DNA from: Echinostoma caproni
Lineage: Eukaryota; Platyhelminthes; Trematoda; Plagiorchiida; Echinostomatidae
DNA length: 64,000 bases
Assembly: GCA_900618425.1 (NCBI GenBank)
Contig: UZAN01039381.1
Location: 68,087-132,086, forward strand
Direction of reading: 5' to 3'
Part shown: positions 14,453 through 29,500 of the stretch, in pieces
Layout of the letters: each line of letters begins with the position of its first letter
Position numbering within the stretch: the first letter of the stretch is position 1
The notes under the pieces: generated by a model
What the model saw: the letters and a program-made list of their open reading frames with translations, nothing else
Database searches by the model: none
Told to the model about the DNA's origin: nothing
Translations under genes and position numbers: made by a program

Positions 14453-14578
14453 TGTGCTCCGGTGACCCACGATCGTGCAGAAAATGTCAAAGAAAAATGG
14501 GAAATGTAACCGATCGGAAAAGTTGGGTTTTACTTATCACTCTGATGTGGACATCCGGCTTCCTGGCAGAAGAGTCAA
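14452..14578 (+). CDS. Exon 1: N-terminal signal peptide of the Ig-superfamily protein
   Basis: The exon encodes 42 codons plus one base (phase 1 end) and is followed by a consensus donor (A|GTAAGT). Residues 25-39 form a hydrophobic core (WVLLITLMWTSGFLA) preceded by Arg22-Lys23 and followed by acidic Glu40-Glu41, a good secretory signal with likely cleavage after Ala39. Two in-frame starts exist. Met1 at 14452 would add a basic, Cys-containing lead of 15 residues, whereas Met16 at 14497 gives a signal peptide of more usual length (about 24 residues). Met16 may therefore be the working start. An in-frame TAA at 14428 limits extension upstream. The split codon with exon 2 reads Ile. Nothing in the exon itself names the family; it is assigned by phase match with exon 2 some 8.1 kb downstream. 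Confidence 0.68.
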
Positions 14579-17500
14579 GTAAGTCGTGCTAGGTTTCGAT
14601 CATTTTTATCTCGTCCTCTGCGTACTGCGATGAGTATCTACTCGAAACAATTAATACATTATCAACGTTTGTGATTGAATTGCTCCACGAATTGGTGGTT
14701 CTAATGCAACATACTGGTAGGACATTGCGTGGTAATAGTTTAATAACAACGCAGCTCAAGAAACCATCAAATTCAAATTTGTTGAACTCTAAATGAGCCA
14801 AAAACATGCGGCTTACCCAAAACATAGAAAATTGTTTTATGTGCTGTGTTTGCAGTCCTGAATTATCGCTTTCAAATTTGAGCAACTCGCACTGCCTGAA
14901 TTGTTGAACAGTGTTGGCGGAAGTGCATTCTATGGGACGATCAATGAAAGGAAGTTAGCGTGATATTTCAAGTAAGCTCAAAGGGTTTAAATTACAAATT
15001 GTTCATCTTTCACTTCAACCACTGTTTTACAATGCGAATACGCGAGCCATTAATACGAAAGCATGCGTTACCTTTCGGGGTTATTTTGGTGGAGCTAAAC
15101 TTTGTCCAAAACAAAACGGAATTCTGGAATGTACTGAAGGCTAAAACATAATCGCATCCGTTTATAGCTAGATGTGGGAAAATGTTTTAGTGTATTTCTT
15201 TGAGTTGTAAAATAATAAAATACAATTTACCGTAACCTGTGAGCCCTGTCATCCGTATTTTGCAAAAGAAGTCGCCATTGAAGTTTTTAATTCCCTTAAA
15301 AGGTAACGCTCAAAATAAGTTTTAATTATATTTAATTGTTTTGTTTGTGTCGCAGTAGTTTTAGGCTACTATTGCTATCTCCTTCCCGATGTCAATTAAT
15401 TTGTAAAGATACAATGAATGACATAGTGAAGCCGAGTCACTCTATTTAATCAGGTTGACGGTTTACACGGATGGAGTTCATTAGTAGTTCTGTTCCCGTG
15501 CGTTTTCTCATCCATTCATTTCAAATTCGAACTGTAGCTGCAGTTAGAATGCAAGGCTTTCTTTTTATTTTCTATGTTATTCACGGTCACATTGAGTGAG
15601 CTTTAATCACTTATAGGATGGTAGGTGTGAAACCATGTTCGCAGAATCGCAATCTTTCTATGTATTCCTTGAGTTGAATTGATGCACGTGTGTGGGTTAA
15701 TCATTCTGACCGGTATAAATTCCGCTTACGCTCATCACTTCCGTCACCGCTCATTAAAGCGTATTCAAACTGTGACGGTTCGGTGGGCTTCCGGTGTACT
15801 GCATCAAAATAAATCAGGCATTTTCGGATTACTCTACTCTCTGTAGGGTATTCAAAACATCGTGATTAAGGGAACGTAAACGCATGTATCCTGACTCAAT
15901 GAATAGTTTGTCGTCTGGCGCCAAAAAATGTGAACATTAAGGCCATATCCGGTTGTATGCTTGTTGATTTATTTTTATCAACGCCTCATTTGGGATTAAG
16001 GACCTAATTGTTCTAATTAAATTCGGTTGCCCACCCAAGTTCTATCACTTTCCTAACCAACTCGACAATCTTTGAAAATGTCCAATCAACTGATGAAGGA
16101 AATTGGCTGGTTTTGAAACAAGCAGATACAGTGTAGATAAGTCCTTGATATAGAGAGCACACGCACCTGCGGGAGCTTTTGATATGTATACCGTTTTAGT
16201 GAACATCAATGAGAGATTCTTCAAGAAGTTCATTTTTTCATTACCGCATTAAGTTTTTACTAATAATTGATGAATGGTTTTCACAATAGGGAAACTTTTA
16301 TTGGATTTTTTAGAAAAAGCGAATATGTTTTACTGTGAGCAACTTTAAAATGTGTCAACAGTTAAAATCCAAAAACAGCAACATTCATTCCGTTTTCTAT
16401 TGTCCTTATATTTGACAGCATGTATATTTTTTTCTGGAGACAAACTTAAGGTTGAGCTCAATTGTTAGGACTAATGAATCATTTAACCTGCAAACATCGG
16501 TGGTCACTTGGAAATGAATTCAATTTGACAGTGAAAGTAACTAATGAGCAAGGGTAGATGTGTAGAATGGAATAGGAATTAAAAACCTGGAACATGCCTC
16601 CCAAGGTACAAGAATTCAAATCAGAACCGTAAGAAGAACCTCTAAGACGTAGAGTAAAACACAAACAAAGCTGAGAGGAGTTTTATCCTAAATAAAAGTT
16701 GTGCAGCTACCGGAAAAAATTGAATTTATTCAAAAAAGCCTTATAAACGTATTGATCACATACAAAGTTTGCCGTAATGGGCCTATTATGTGCCGACAAC
16801 ATTCGCCGTTATCTGAATTTGAAAGCAATGAATGAAGAAGCATATTTTCGCTTTTCTACTGTTCACATTTATTTATAGTTTCATAGAAATCACTCAAAGG
16901 TTGTAATTTATCATCCGAATCCATGTTCGTGATTTGATCACCTCTTAGACGGCATTTTGACATTTGACATACATAAAGCAGGCCGTGAGCTTCCCTGTTA
17001 TTTCCGGTGTCTGGCAACAGAATAACATTGATTGCACAATGCAGTGCTTTATGATGACTGATTACCGTACACTGCAGAATTAACTGTTTGACTAACAGAA
17101 AAACATCAGCCATTCGGACAGAAGCAGACGTAAACTGGTTTGAGTGGTTTTGCTAATGAAAAGATTCAATTTATAGACTTCCTGCGTTGAGGCAAATATA
17201 TGTTCCCAATGAAAAGCAGCAGTGTACGCGTTATTGTTTAATGAGGAGAGGTAAACGCGTTAAACCGCATTAGCCTTGCGCAAACTGAGTACACAAAAAT
17301 GCATTGCATATCGGGAATCACATTTTATAAATGTATTGGTTTATTTGTACAATCACGTTTGATTTAATATAGTAGTTGCAATTAATTGATGAGTACCACT
17401 GATGAAGCAAATATGTCGTGTATAATTTCCAATATACCAAACTTTTGTGTTACAAACGATTGTCCTCTGGTGGCAGCATGATTTCTCCACCCATGGGATC

Positions 17501-20500
17501 TTTGTATTAGAGGTTTTTGTCCAGAAGTTATACACAAAATCTAAAATTTCAATTCGGAAACTGTTTATCAGGTGTATACTATTTAAATTCTATTTTCAAA
17601 GTAAACTGTTTTTGATAGTGAACAATAAGAAACAAATTACAACACTAGAGGTTTCGTTAGTTCTTCCACTGCTTGTAATGAAAGGAATTACCGTAATTAT
17701 TCGATTTGAAGACACATCTCCCAGGTTTGGGGGGAGAATACAGACTGAATATTTGGATTATGGGGATATCGATAAAATAGTGATTATCAAAACTTAACAA
17801 GCTTCAACTTCATTGAGATATAGTGACGTGTGGTCATCTGTATACTACGAAGTAGCTCCATGAAACAATTCATTGTTTTCCGCGTGGACTTATATGACTT
17901 CATTGAAGATCTTTCTATTTAATAAAAACGATGCAATCATATGTTTCAGTCGTCTTCTGCTCATGTATCCTGGGCACAATCAGCATAGTGCTCACGTGTT
18001 TTCTTTTCTGTTGTGGCGCATGGCCTTAAACGCGAACAGCTCTGTTAAAGGACGAATTGAAGAAACCTGTTTTGTGTTGTAACAACATCATTTTCTTCAT
18101 CCATATCATCTTTGACTATGATGCAACCATGTGGGACTTCCGTTTGATCAATCTTTTATTTTATCTTTGTTAGTTGTGATCTAGCCGAGCCGAGTCACGT
18201 GTATGTTGTTAACCATTACTGCACCGGGAAGCTTCGTGTTATTTGTGTTTAACGCAACCGTTTCAACTTGAAGATCGCATCAAAACATCTCTGTATTCAA
18301 ACTGTGATTAAATTTTATGATTTATTTAGTGATGTTACCGTATTCAGTTTGAAAGTAAAACAACAGCCCGATTAAATTGTGTATGAATACGAAGTTTTCT
18401 CACATCAATCGGTCAGTTCTTCAGAAAGGGGATATAATTGTGAATACTCCATCATTATTTTTAAAAGAGCAAAACATTTTATCTAATGGATAGTGACAAT
18501 GCTATCAAATATGATGAGTATAGTCGTTCAATGAGGTAACGTTTGAGCAAAGACATCCCAATATTTCCAATTTACTGATGGTCAGTCATCGTTATTTGGG
18601 TTAAAAGAAATGGATAAACACTGAAATGTTTGCATATATTTGTTTGAACCTATCAGTAATTTTCTACGCAATAGATTACAGTGATTACCAAATGTTTTCT
18701 TTACCAGTGTCCTGCATTTTAATAAATTCAAACTTTTGCAAAACATTTTCTGTGTAATTTAATACTCTGGCAACTACCAGATTCACATTTCAATGAGGTG
18801 CATACCGGTTCAACCTTTGGTAAAATTGGAACCAACTATATGGTTTTCACTCTCCCCAATGGCCGTGTTCATCACACAGAAATGCAATTTTTTGAATTTT
18901 ATCATTGAAAATCAATTCCATGGAGGTAGCAGAACACGTCAAACAATGCGATGTACACTCCACCATTCTGCACTGCATACAAAAATAACTGCAAAAAACG
19001 AACAACCGCTATTGATAGTAGAGTGGTTTGATCCCAACTGACAATTACTACACCCCACCCCGCAAACAAAGTTATCGAATAACAGTGTGAAATAAAAATA
19101 CTCCAGTTCTGTGTGTTTTCATTGGCGGAGTTCTGCGAAACCAGTGAGTTCTACATCACTGAGCACCGTGATGGATTAAAGCAAAATGATCTTATGCAAA
19201 TGTCGCTTGTTTTTTTTGTAGCAGAATTTGGGCCACAGTGATAACTGAAATATTTGAACAAAATCCAAATGCATTTAAAGAGAAAAAGTGAAGTTCCGAT
19301 TCAAATGTTTGTGCTGAGAGCGCGTCTTATGATTTTTTATGCAAGTACTCTTGAGAGTAAAGGAAGAAATTGTTTTGTTTGTTATATATAGGCAGGGTAC
19401 AAAAACAAAAATCGAGTTTTCAAAATAATTAAAAGCTACAGACAATTGCTTATTTGCATATTAAAACGCGTTTGAATCCGACTAATCCTGTTTCACAAAG
19501 TTCATGTAGTATAACTCACGTCAACTTCGTTAGAAAAACAAAATGCTAGGCAGCATCATTCTTTAGTGGTAAAAATATTATCTGGTTTCCCAAAAAAATG
19601 GCATAAAAGTATTGATCAAACCCAATCAAAGTAGAAACAGATTGACATTCATTTTTGTCTCCGATTGAATGGTGTTAGAACCCTTTTTCGACGCAACGTT
19701 TCTTACATAGATTATATTGACCCGTCCGTGAACTGGGTGATGAATCCGTGATTATTAGAAAAAAATCATACTTTGTTTTAATAAACTGGTCACATTCAAA
19801 ACTGTTTTGTTTTAAATATCAAATTTACAGCTATAAGAGGATTTCTTTGTTTTAGGTAAATCTGCAGAAGCTTTGCGAAAAGATCTTGTAGTCCTTTTTT
19901 CTTAGATTTTGGAAATTACTACGAAGCGGGACTTTCTATTCGCGGCCATACTGTTTCCACTTCAGGGGTCAACCATTTTCGCGTGTGATTTGATACTCCA
20001 TTTCTAATAACATGCGAGGACGTAAATACTAAAGCTGTCATATATATTTATCTCAGAATGCTTGTGGTGAGCATAGCAAACCTCTCGCTTTGAACGATCG
20101 GTCCAGAAGACTTGTAATTAAACTCAAATATATCCCGTTCACAGAATCTTAAATTAAGTAGTTCATGAGTAAAAATTTCAGTAGAACTCGCATTATTTTT
20201 GTCGGCTCACGTAATTATCTTTAATAAGAACCGAAACGATGCTGGCCCTAATGTTACTAGGTGTGAAGTCATCTGTCTGCTTTAAGCGCTAAGTATCAAA
20301 CTGTTTCCATTGTTTGTAACATCGAAACATAATTAAGCAAAGTACAATTATTTGCTAGATTTCATACTAGAGACTATTTATCAGCAGTTTTCTATCCGAA
20401 ATAAAATAAATGATTATCCAGATTCATCAGTTATTCGGTGTATTCTTCACCACGATGTAATGTCTTTCTCCACTCGTTAGTCGGTGGTTCATTTACCTGA

Positions 20501-23500
20501 CAATATCTTACACATCACTGACATAAAAAATGAAAAAACCAAGAACACCAAGATGCACCAACATTTTGCAGAACAATTTAAAATATATAAAAGCAATGTG
20601 ATGCCTGTTTACCGCATTACCAAGAAACATTCACTCCATATCAATGAAGAACGTAGATCACATTACACCTCAAGTCTTACGGTATGATGACGCGTTATGT
20701 TTACCAAGTTATTTCGATTTCTCGCCGTCTATGGAGATCCCGAATGAAGCACAGTATTTTCGCAAAAGCTTCCATCGCAATAATGACGTAAGGGTGTCGT
20801 GAAACGAAGACAACATATTTTATAAAATCTATGAAACCAACTCTCGAGCAATGACTTTATTTCCAGCTAGCACAATTGCATAAAGTTCAGGTGAATGTCA
20901 TGTGAAATACGCAGTTTTGTCCTATATATTTACCTTTCGGAAATATTATAGTCCAGTGCTGAATCCTGATAACTAAGCGGTCTTTTTCACATTTGATTGC
21001 ACTTGTAATCCGCAATGTAGTGCTTTTGCAGACTACACGGAATGCGAAAAGTTCCATGGGTTGCCCATTTGAGATGTTTCTAGTACATACTCCCTATATG
21101 ATCATCTTCTGGTCATATAACAGCTATTACCCACTACTTACCCATATTCTCTATTTATACTAACCCAAGGGGAAATATCGGTGTTTCTAGACAGCATATT
21201 ATGACTGTGTGAATTATGAAAATGTCTGCATTGTAAAAGTGTATTGGTGTCATCATACCAAAGCGGGCTGGGAGAATATGAATGCATTTATCATTAGTGG
21301 AAGCCAACCTCGTTTTGAATGCAGTTTCTGGAGTATGAAGAGAAATTTTAAAAGGAACTTTTTCAGCCTTTATTCCCGAAATGGTGAAGTATATTCAGAG
21401 AAATCCCAAGTTAAGTGTATCTTGTCTTGATTACGAGTATATTTCAATAATGAACACAAAGCTACTCATTAGTACTGAACTTTCTGATCACAAAACTTTG
21501 GTAAAACCACTGTTTCTGGACAGTATTCAAGGAGCCAGGCAAAAGGATAAAATAAAATATACATCTTTGGCTACTACAACTATTTTGAACATCCATTGAA
21601 AGTATGTCAGCTGTTTAAGTTTATTTAAATGCGCATCAAAACAGTTTAAAGATTATGTATCCGACATTGTGTGCAAAACGAAATTACAATATCTTAAAAT
21701 GCATCTCATAGAATTAGAAATGTTCAGTTCAAATATGTTGTTTATATGTGCATAGATGTATACCAGTGTGTTCCAATCCTTTCAATAGATCCAAATATGC
21801 TCTACAGCTATTCAACCTCAGGCTTTACTCACTGCTGAACAGAGCACTAGAAAATTTGATCAAATTATAGGCATTGCAATCTACCTAATGTAGACCGGGG
21901 ATGCAAATAAAACATGTTGTGAGTAGTTTCATGGACACTCCTTGGGGCAATAAGATTGCGATACCCTTTATTATTATCGATTCATTTCGTATCAGTTAGC
22001 CGTATGGTTGACAAACTTTCTCTTATCTTATGAAAGTACGATTTTTTACTTAGTAGCGAATACTAGTCAAAAGAGCGGATTTGTACTGTTCATTTATCAG
22101 AAAATCGTTAAGAGCTGGATTTCATGCACGTTTGTTTTGATAGATTGCAATGAGATCAGAATCAAAATCCTGAGCTCTGGACAGAATTGATTTCATCTTT
22201 ATTCATCCCATATAGAAAGGTTAGTAAAAGCCTATAGACCAGAAACTACGGAATGAAATGGGTCTAATTTCGAGCGGATTCCAGAAGTTAAATGAAACAT
22301 CGCGGCATGAAAAAAGAGAGATAACTGTTAACGATCTTCGATAAAATTCCGATCACAAAGCTTAGCTAATGAATTAAACACAAATAATTAATTTCGTTCA
22401 TATGTTTTCAACGAGAAAGCCATCTTCAACAGGTGAATGATTGATGACAATCTGCATACAACGAAGCCTCCCTCGAACGTTTTAATTAAACGGGTAAAGT
22501 TGGTGTACTGGTTGTCGCATGTGTGAACAAAACTAGGTCACTTACGGAGTGATCTTTCAGCCGATTTCTCCAACCACCTTGTTATAAACTGTAACAACTT
22601 TTAATTGGATTCATGTTGAAGCTGTGACACATATTTGGATTGTCTGTCTATGCCCATACATACGTTTGACGTTGATAACATCGATTTCAATGTTGCTTTT
22701 CTTTACTGTTTGCCTAAAGTCATTAAAGTACACCTGGTGGAACAGATTAGCCAAGAAAAAGATGTCCACTTCTACCAAGTACCACGCAATCAGAGTGTGC
22801 AGATTGGAGAAAGAGTTCAACTAGAGTGCATACCACGGGCCAGCGTGAAATATGTGATTTGGTATTTCCAGCCTCACACTATGGAACACCACGAGGAACC
22901 TATTCGAAATGGATATGAATCTCGTGCAGGTGCAACAGCTCTGCCGGAACCGTTAGAGTTAGCTGTCTGTCAGCCAAATATTTTGTGCAAGTAAGTCGCT
23001 GTGTAAACAAGAAAAATGCGATTTTCACTATGCGTAAATTTGACTATCATTGGGACCACCACAAGAAATTCCACATTACCACCGACCAAGGTAGATGAAT
23101 GATCCATATAAAGGAGAAATGTTCTAGGGGAAACTAAATCAAAACAAGTGAAATATAAATTTACGGTTATTTGGTGTACACATACCAGAAAGAGATCCCA
23201 AGGAAATTGATCTCGTGAAGTATATTTTCAATAAAATGGTCTTTTTGTCGAGGAAGAACTGTATTTTCATAGTTTAAGTAAATACGGTTTTTCCAACAGT
23301 TTCCTGAGCGTCCACAAAGGTGAGTAGCCTGCTCTACTTTTTTTATTTTTCATTTCATTTCAAGATTATTTAGCTTTTACAGTGGTCTAATTTGCGCAAT
23401 ACCTCATTGGTCATTCTAACCTCAAAATTTAGTTCAGGTGGAAAATTCGGATCCGAGGATAACGTGACACAAAGCTGATGGTGAAGTTTTTCGGTGGTGT

Positions 23501-26500
23501 GGTTTTCATTCCAGTTTACTCCCTTCTGTGAAAGCAAAGTATAGACAAACAGCGCCTGCTTATCTCTATAGGATTTATTTAGCTTTACATGTCAAATCTC
23601 ACACAAATTTACTGTCTTGTATCATCAACACAACAAAATTATGGACTGAATCGGTTAACCCTTATAATCCTTGGATAGCAAGCATCTAGGGAAAACCCGA
23701 AACTAATATACCGGTTGGGTATTAGTGTTAAACGCATGGCTCCCGCCATTAACACTTTGTCAAGAATCTCATGGTCTATTATACTAAGTACTTTTAAGGA
23801 AGGGAGATAATGAAATGAGGTTAATAATGTTCTGAGTTGATAAACTACAGCTCCCTTATATTTGATACATGACGATTCTTGTAACTGATTTCTCGCGTGC
23901 CTCCTGACTTTCACAGATAACTCGATCGAGTTTCGCAAAAAGATATCGCCTCCTTATTCGATATTACTTTTTGGTATCGAACTGATTCGAGGAAAGTTCA
24001 GTATTTCGCATTGATCCGTGCTCAGGTCCACATTTTGCAAACCGTTTATAGATTAACTATATCGTATGAGTCTCAACCCCCTAATACCTTTTCTCATTGA
24101 ATCAAAATACATGAATATGTGTTTTAGACCACGTCATGTTCACCTTCCGTCATTGTTAGCCACTGCCGACTGTCCATGTTGGTTTCTCTACCACTCAGTT
24201 TGCACCAAAGGTTCAGTACACGAAAAATTGATTTTGTTCGATGTACGAAACGCTGTTTGTTGATATCTATCAAGTGTGATTTGTATGCTCCTATTCTGCG
24301 TTAAGACTGTAATTCATATTATTCCACACCTAAGAGAACATTTGTTAATGGATGTTTTAGTTCCTTGTGAAACTGCTTGAATATTCTCTCAACTATATTG
24401 AAAAGGCTCAGAACGAGAGCTATGTCACAAATCGTAGGTCACTCCAAACGCATATAAAACGGAGTTCAAAGCACCATTATGACAACCGGTGAATCACGTA
24501 ATCCTCTTCTTTTCTTCGTTTCCATTGCAACTATGTCTTTATCGCAGCGGACACAGTTAGAGTTTTAGGTCAAGAGTTACTCAGTTCCATCCAAAATGTT
24601 TCCCGATCCAAAATTTTCTTCATTTTCCATTGTAAGTTACGTTCACTCCGAATTTACCTTCCTGTACTGAATCGACTACTTTCAAATTACACGTGGTATA
24701 TTGCTCAATTCAGACTGATTAACAATTAACCGCGCCTCGTCATCAAACAGGTGTATCCTTCATAGCTAAACCAAACCAGTCGCAGTCAGGTTTTTCCCTA
24801 TTTCAGTTGCTTCACTAACTGACTCCTATTCCACGTGGAGTTATACTTTTACAGATTCGAACAATTTACCTTTGCCAATGATGAATCAATAGTTTACTTT
24901 GAATACTTCTTATCTCTTTCCAAATAACTGAATCACACTGTCACAGCACAGGCAGTTTTGATCGCAGTTTTGCTTTTGCTGTGACTAAATGCAGTCAATT
25001 ACAGCAGTTTCTGACGTTCTACACCAATTGAGAACCTTTTTCTATAGATCAGCCGAGACAGGTTTACAATCGAGCAGATAACATGAGATCCGGAGTACAA
25101 CACAAACAGCGGAATGATGATTCTACTGTGGAATACCGTTTTTTTAACACAAAGGATCAGAGGCGTCCACTAATTCGCAAGCCACCGAAAATTTACACTG
25201 AAGTTTCTATTAAAACCTAAGGGGGGATGAACTGATAAGTATATAAACAACAACACACTGACTGGCACATTTTGTCGGATTTCCTGCCCACGTTGATATG
25301 CGGATCTATCTGTGCAGCACCAACGAAAAATCTTCTTTTATACCACCAAGTGAAGTCAGCAGTAGGTTTATGCGCCTGGATGGATGAATTTTCAGCAGTT
25401 TACATCATCTCTGTAAATGCAAATTTAGAAAAATCTTAGATAGCAACACTGAACTAAAAAATATAGCATAGCAGAAGTAGGATAAAAAGATTTAGGTGCA
25501 AATAAAAGTTTGAACCTTAATCGTGTAGTTGATGTCAATACAGCTTTTGAAATTTCGTTTGTGATGGCTGGTGGGTGTTTGAGTTTATTTGGACAATAAC
25601 ATTTTCTCATAACTGTTGGGGTATTTTGATCATAGAATCTGCAGGCTTATCTCTAGGGATACCAATCTATTTAGGGGAGTGTTTAAGAGATACTACCAAC
25701 AAGTAGCTGCGTTATAAAGTAAATCTAAAATATTTATTGTTAGTGTGTTACTTGTGAGCTTAAGACAAATATGACCTATGGCATCCTCACCTGCAGTATC
25801 CGGTAACGGCACGTTTGAAAGCTGGATCTTGTCACTAGGCTGCAATTTGCTCAGAATTCATTCACCACTATCACACCATTGGTTCGATTAGATTAAAACA
25901 GAAATCATTGCGTTCCACATATACAGAAAATCGGAAGAAGCGTCTTGCAGTGAACCAGATCCCCGGGGACGACGGTCTGATCATTCGCGATGCTCAGTCG
26001 TTGCCTTCGGGCAGGATTGATAATCACAGTTTCTTCGACAGTTCAATCCTTGTGGTATGTCATCTCGCACACCGACTGAATGCTTTTCAACTGGCCTATA
26101 TAACGGCTGACAGACAAAGTAATTCAATTTGCATTGTCTTTTAAATTTAGGTTCCATTAGGGACTTCTGTCAGCTGATCGAATCCAAGCAACCGTATAAT
26201 ATGCACATGAAGTTTTCTGAAAATATTTCTTGCAAAACCCTATGATTAGGTGGTTATCAATATCATTATTTCGAAAAATTGGTTGCTACTGACTTTTGCC
26301 GTTAAATGTCCTGTGGCTTCCAACTATTTTACAGAAAGACGTGGTTAATTTTCATCATGTATTTGAAAAATGAATCTATCAACTGGATAATCAGGAATAA
26401 TATTCCAGGAAAGCGGTTTCGGATCCAACTGACCAACCCCGCTGGTACCGTATGTGGTAGCCTTGCTGTTGTTTCAAATACCAGTATTGAGGGTTGTAGT

Positions 26501-29500
26501 TCAAACTAAACAAATAAATGAATAAATTGATGCACTCGGTAGAACGCGATTACTGGTCACTTGCATTTTGTGAAGAGTTTCTTGTGAAGGATTATCTGTC
26601 AATTATGTTCCTTTTGAGCTGAAATACGGAAAACTCTCAGTTGGATGACACTAATTGTTTAGGTTCTAAACAAATCAATGACCCCTACAATTTTTAAAAC
26701 GTTCCTACAATATGTCCGAAAAGTGTGCATCCCTTTGGAATGATGCATTTTTGCAAACAAAACTCACAAAAACGTCCGATTATGAGTCATAACAGTTCGA
26801 CTAATTCCTATGTGACGTATGAAAACTAAACTGAAATTAGGAAATGTAAAATAATTCATAGATCACAGCTCCTCCACCCAGCCATTTGTTTCCCATAGTT
26901 CAAAGTTACGCTCGGCTTGACTGATCACCGTCATCAACGGAAAATTCTACCAAAGAGATAACTGTGAATGATTAATTCACTTAGTTCAGTTGGAACAAAT
27001 GTCGGATATGTTGCCAAGCTACTTGATAGATGATACACAGCGGGCAGTAGGCGTGTCCGATGAAATTCACCATATAATTTTAACAGTTCAAAGCTGACTA
27101 GTAATGTTGTTTTGAAACAAACATGTATTATGTAGTCATAAAGTTCTGGACGTTTCTTAAATTTATAACAACCGTGTGGAATGGCTAAAGAGGTCACAGA
27201 TAACTAAAATCAATACTGCAAACCAAATAATTACATCAAAAGGATGAATAATTTGTTAAAAAACCCTGGAATATTGTTCTCCCATTTCAGTTTCGTAACA
27301 CAAAGACACGTTTATCTGGTCCTCCTTTTCACCACGGCTGTCTAAACCAACATCGTGCAAGGTTTTTGACGAACATAAATGTATGCTTTGCCTAAATCAT
27401 AAATTATTGAAAACGCAGGTGACTTTGCAAAATAATTCCATTCAAAACAGAAGATTTCCACACATGTCAGCATGTGTTACGGAACGCTGAACACAGCTCA
27501 TTTATGCCTATGCTTACCTAGTCACCAACAAATTTTAGATTCTATCGCTTATCAAAATAAATTCAGATTTGATACCTACTGTTCGGAGATTCTTGGAAAC
27601 AAAACTCCTACGTTTGGCATGGACCAATATGTATTACACATCACAAGCACTGATGATGTCACCTCGGCTGGTCATGAAACGTTTGCAAACAAATTGCCAA
27701 GCTCGGCGAACAGGCGAAATGGAACACATCAATGTGTTTATTCCACTTATGCTTATCGTTTAACTTTAAAAATAGTTAGTCATCAAAGTGCTTAAACCCA
27801 ACTAATTTGTTTTTTCAGCCTAAAGTTGGACCCAAAACATCATAATTGCGCGGGATAACTTGAGTTCGCGACGTTATTAAAATCCATCACATAGGCCTTT
27901 AGGCAATTAGCAGGCAAAGTGGCATACCAATGCCGAATCGCTATGATATGGAATGGCGTCTACCGAAGGAATACAGTATCCAACCGCGAGAAACTCAAGT
28001 GTCCAGTAGGCGTCGAAGGAAAGTTATGGGTACTTAAAATAATTTATGATTTCATGACCGATGGAGTTTACATACTCATACCACCATACAAACAAAAAGC
28101 GGAATGGTTTACATTTCCAAATACACTAACCGATTTCCACTTGTATTACAAGCGTATGCATCATAAAGAATAAGATTTGGTTTACAGGCTTTATATAAAT
28201 AAAAGCTGCTTGGAAATAGGATCCCAAATTATTGTTTATTTCTATCGAAAAATGTTCAGTCCTTATGAACATAACGTTTTCATCCAGTCAACAGTCGTCA
28301 CCGGAGAACCAGTCAAGGTTAATTTCAATTGATCCGTAGGCCATAGACAGAATAATTGCAATTGTTTTCGACTTTGTTCCAGTGTATGGAAAAGGACAAG
28401 CCAATAGACTGCCGAATATAAGCAACTTGAATACATGAATGCTTGGAACTGCGTTTTTTCTCGTGTGCACACACGTGTCTTTTGTGTGAGATTATGGCAT
28501 TTCTAGCACGACGCTGGTCAATGTTTGTCTTTTGTGTCCAGTTCAGAAGAGCAAAAAATGTAGCCCTTGTGCAAAGCCTACCTCTTCAATCCTACAAGTC
28601 AAACTGTAAATCAGTTTTTTCTTCAGTTTTTCGGGTCTTGTCAGAAAGCATCAGTCATGTTGGTTCTGATGTTTCTCGCAATGCGACATTAACACCACCT
28701 TGTCAGGGTTGATAAGATTTGGCTTTCAAACTTGCTTGATCCCTAGTTCGTTTGACTACCGAACAGTTACTATTAGCATGCGTGTTCCGTCAGTCACGTT
28801 CACGTCATCAATCGGACTGCATTATATTTGAAGATTTCCTTCGAAGACGGTATTCGTTCACTGTCAGCAGAAGCTATATTTGGAGTGCTTTTAGACCGAT
28901 ATTCCAGTTCACGCAGACCTTTGGGTTCCGTGGTTCTGCTATTCACACAAGTAGAAGTTAATAGTTTGTCACCAGAAAAATTTACCAGATAAGACATTAT
29001 TCTATGCCTATCAAATAACTTTTAGCGTGCAGCCTGAATATGTGGTAAGTTGTAAATAAAAGGATCAATTTCCCTAAAAGTAGTAAAAGTAGTAGAAGTA
29101 AAAATAGAAATAGAAAGATTTACTCGGGATGATCAAAAATAACTCAATTCACATTCAAGAATATTTAGTGAGAGTTAATAAACCCTCTGATTACAGTACA
29201 GTGGCGCATGTATTGATAAACCAATGCGATATTCTGTTTTTCCCTGAAGTATTACCAATAAAATGTTACCTATTTATGCTTTATGCAATAAACGAAAATT
29301 TGACAAAGATGTTGTTTCTAATATCTTCCTTCATACCACCCCGCCCCCCACAAACGAAAAAAAACCCTCGGTATCAAAGAGAAAAACATGGTGTTCATGG
29401 ACTTAATGTTCAGCCCAGCGGCAAACTCATCATTCATCCGGTCTCGTTTGAACATGCCGGGAAATACGAATGTGCCGTAGTTGCTGGAGTGCAAGCTGTG

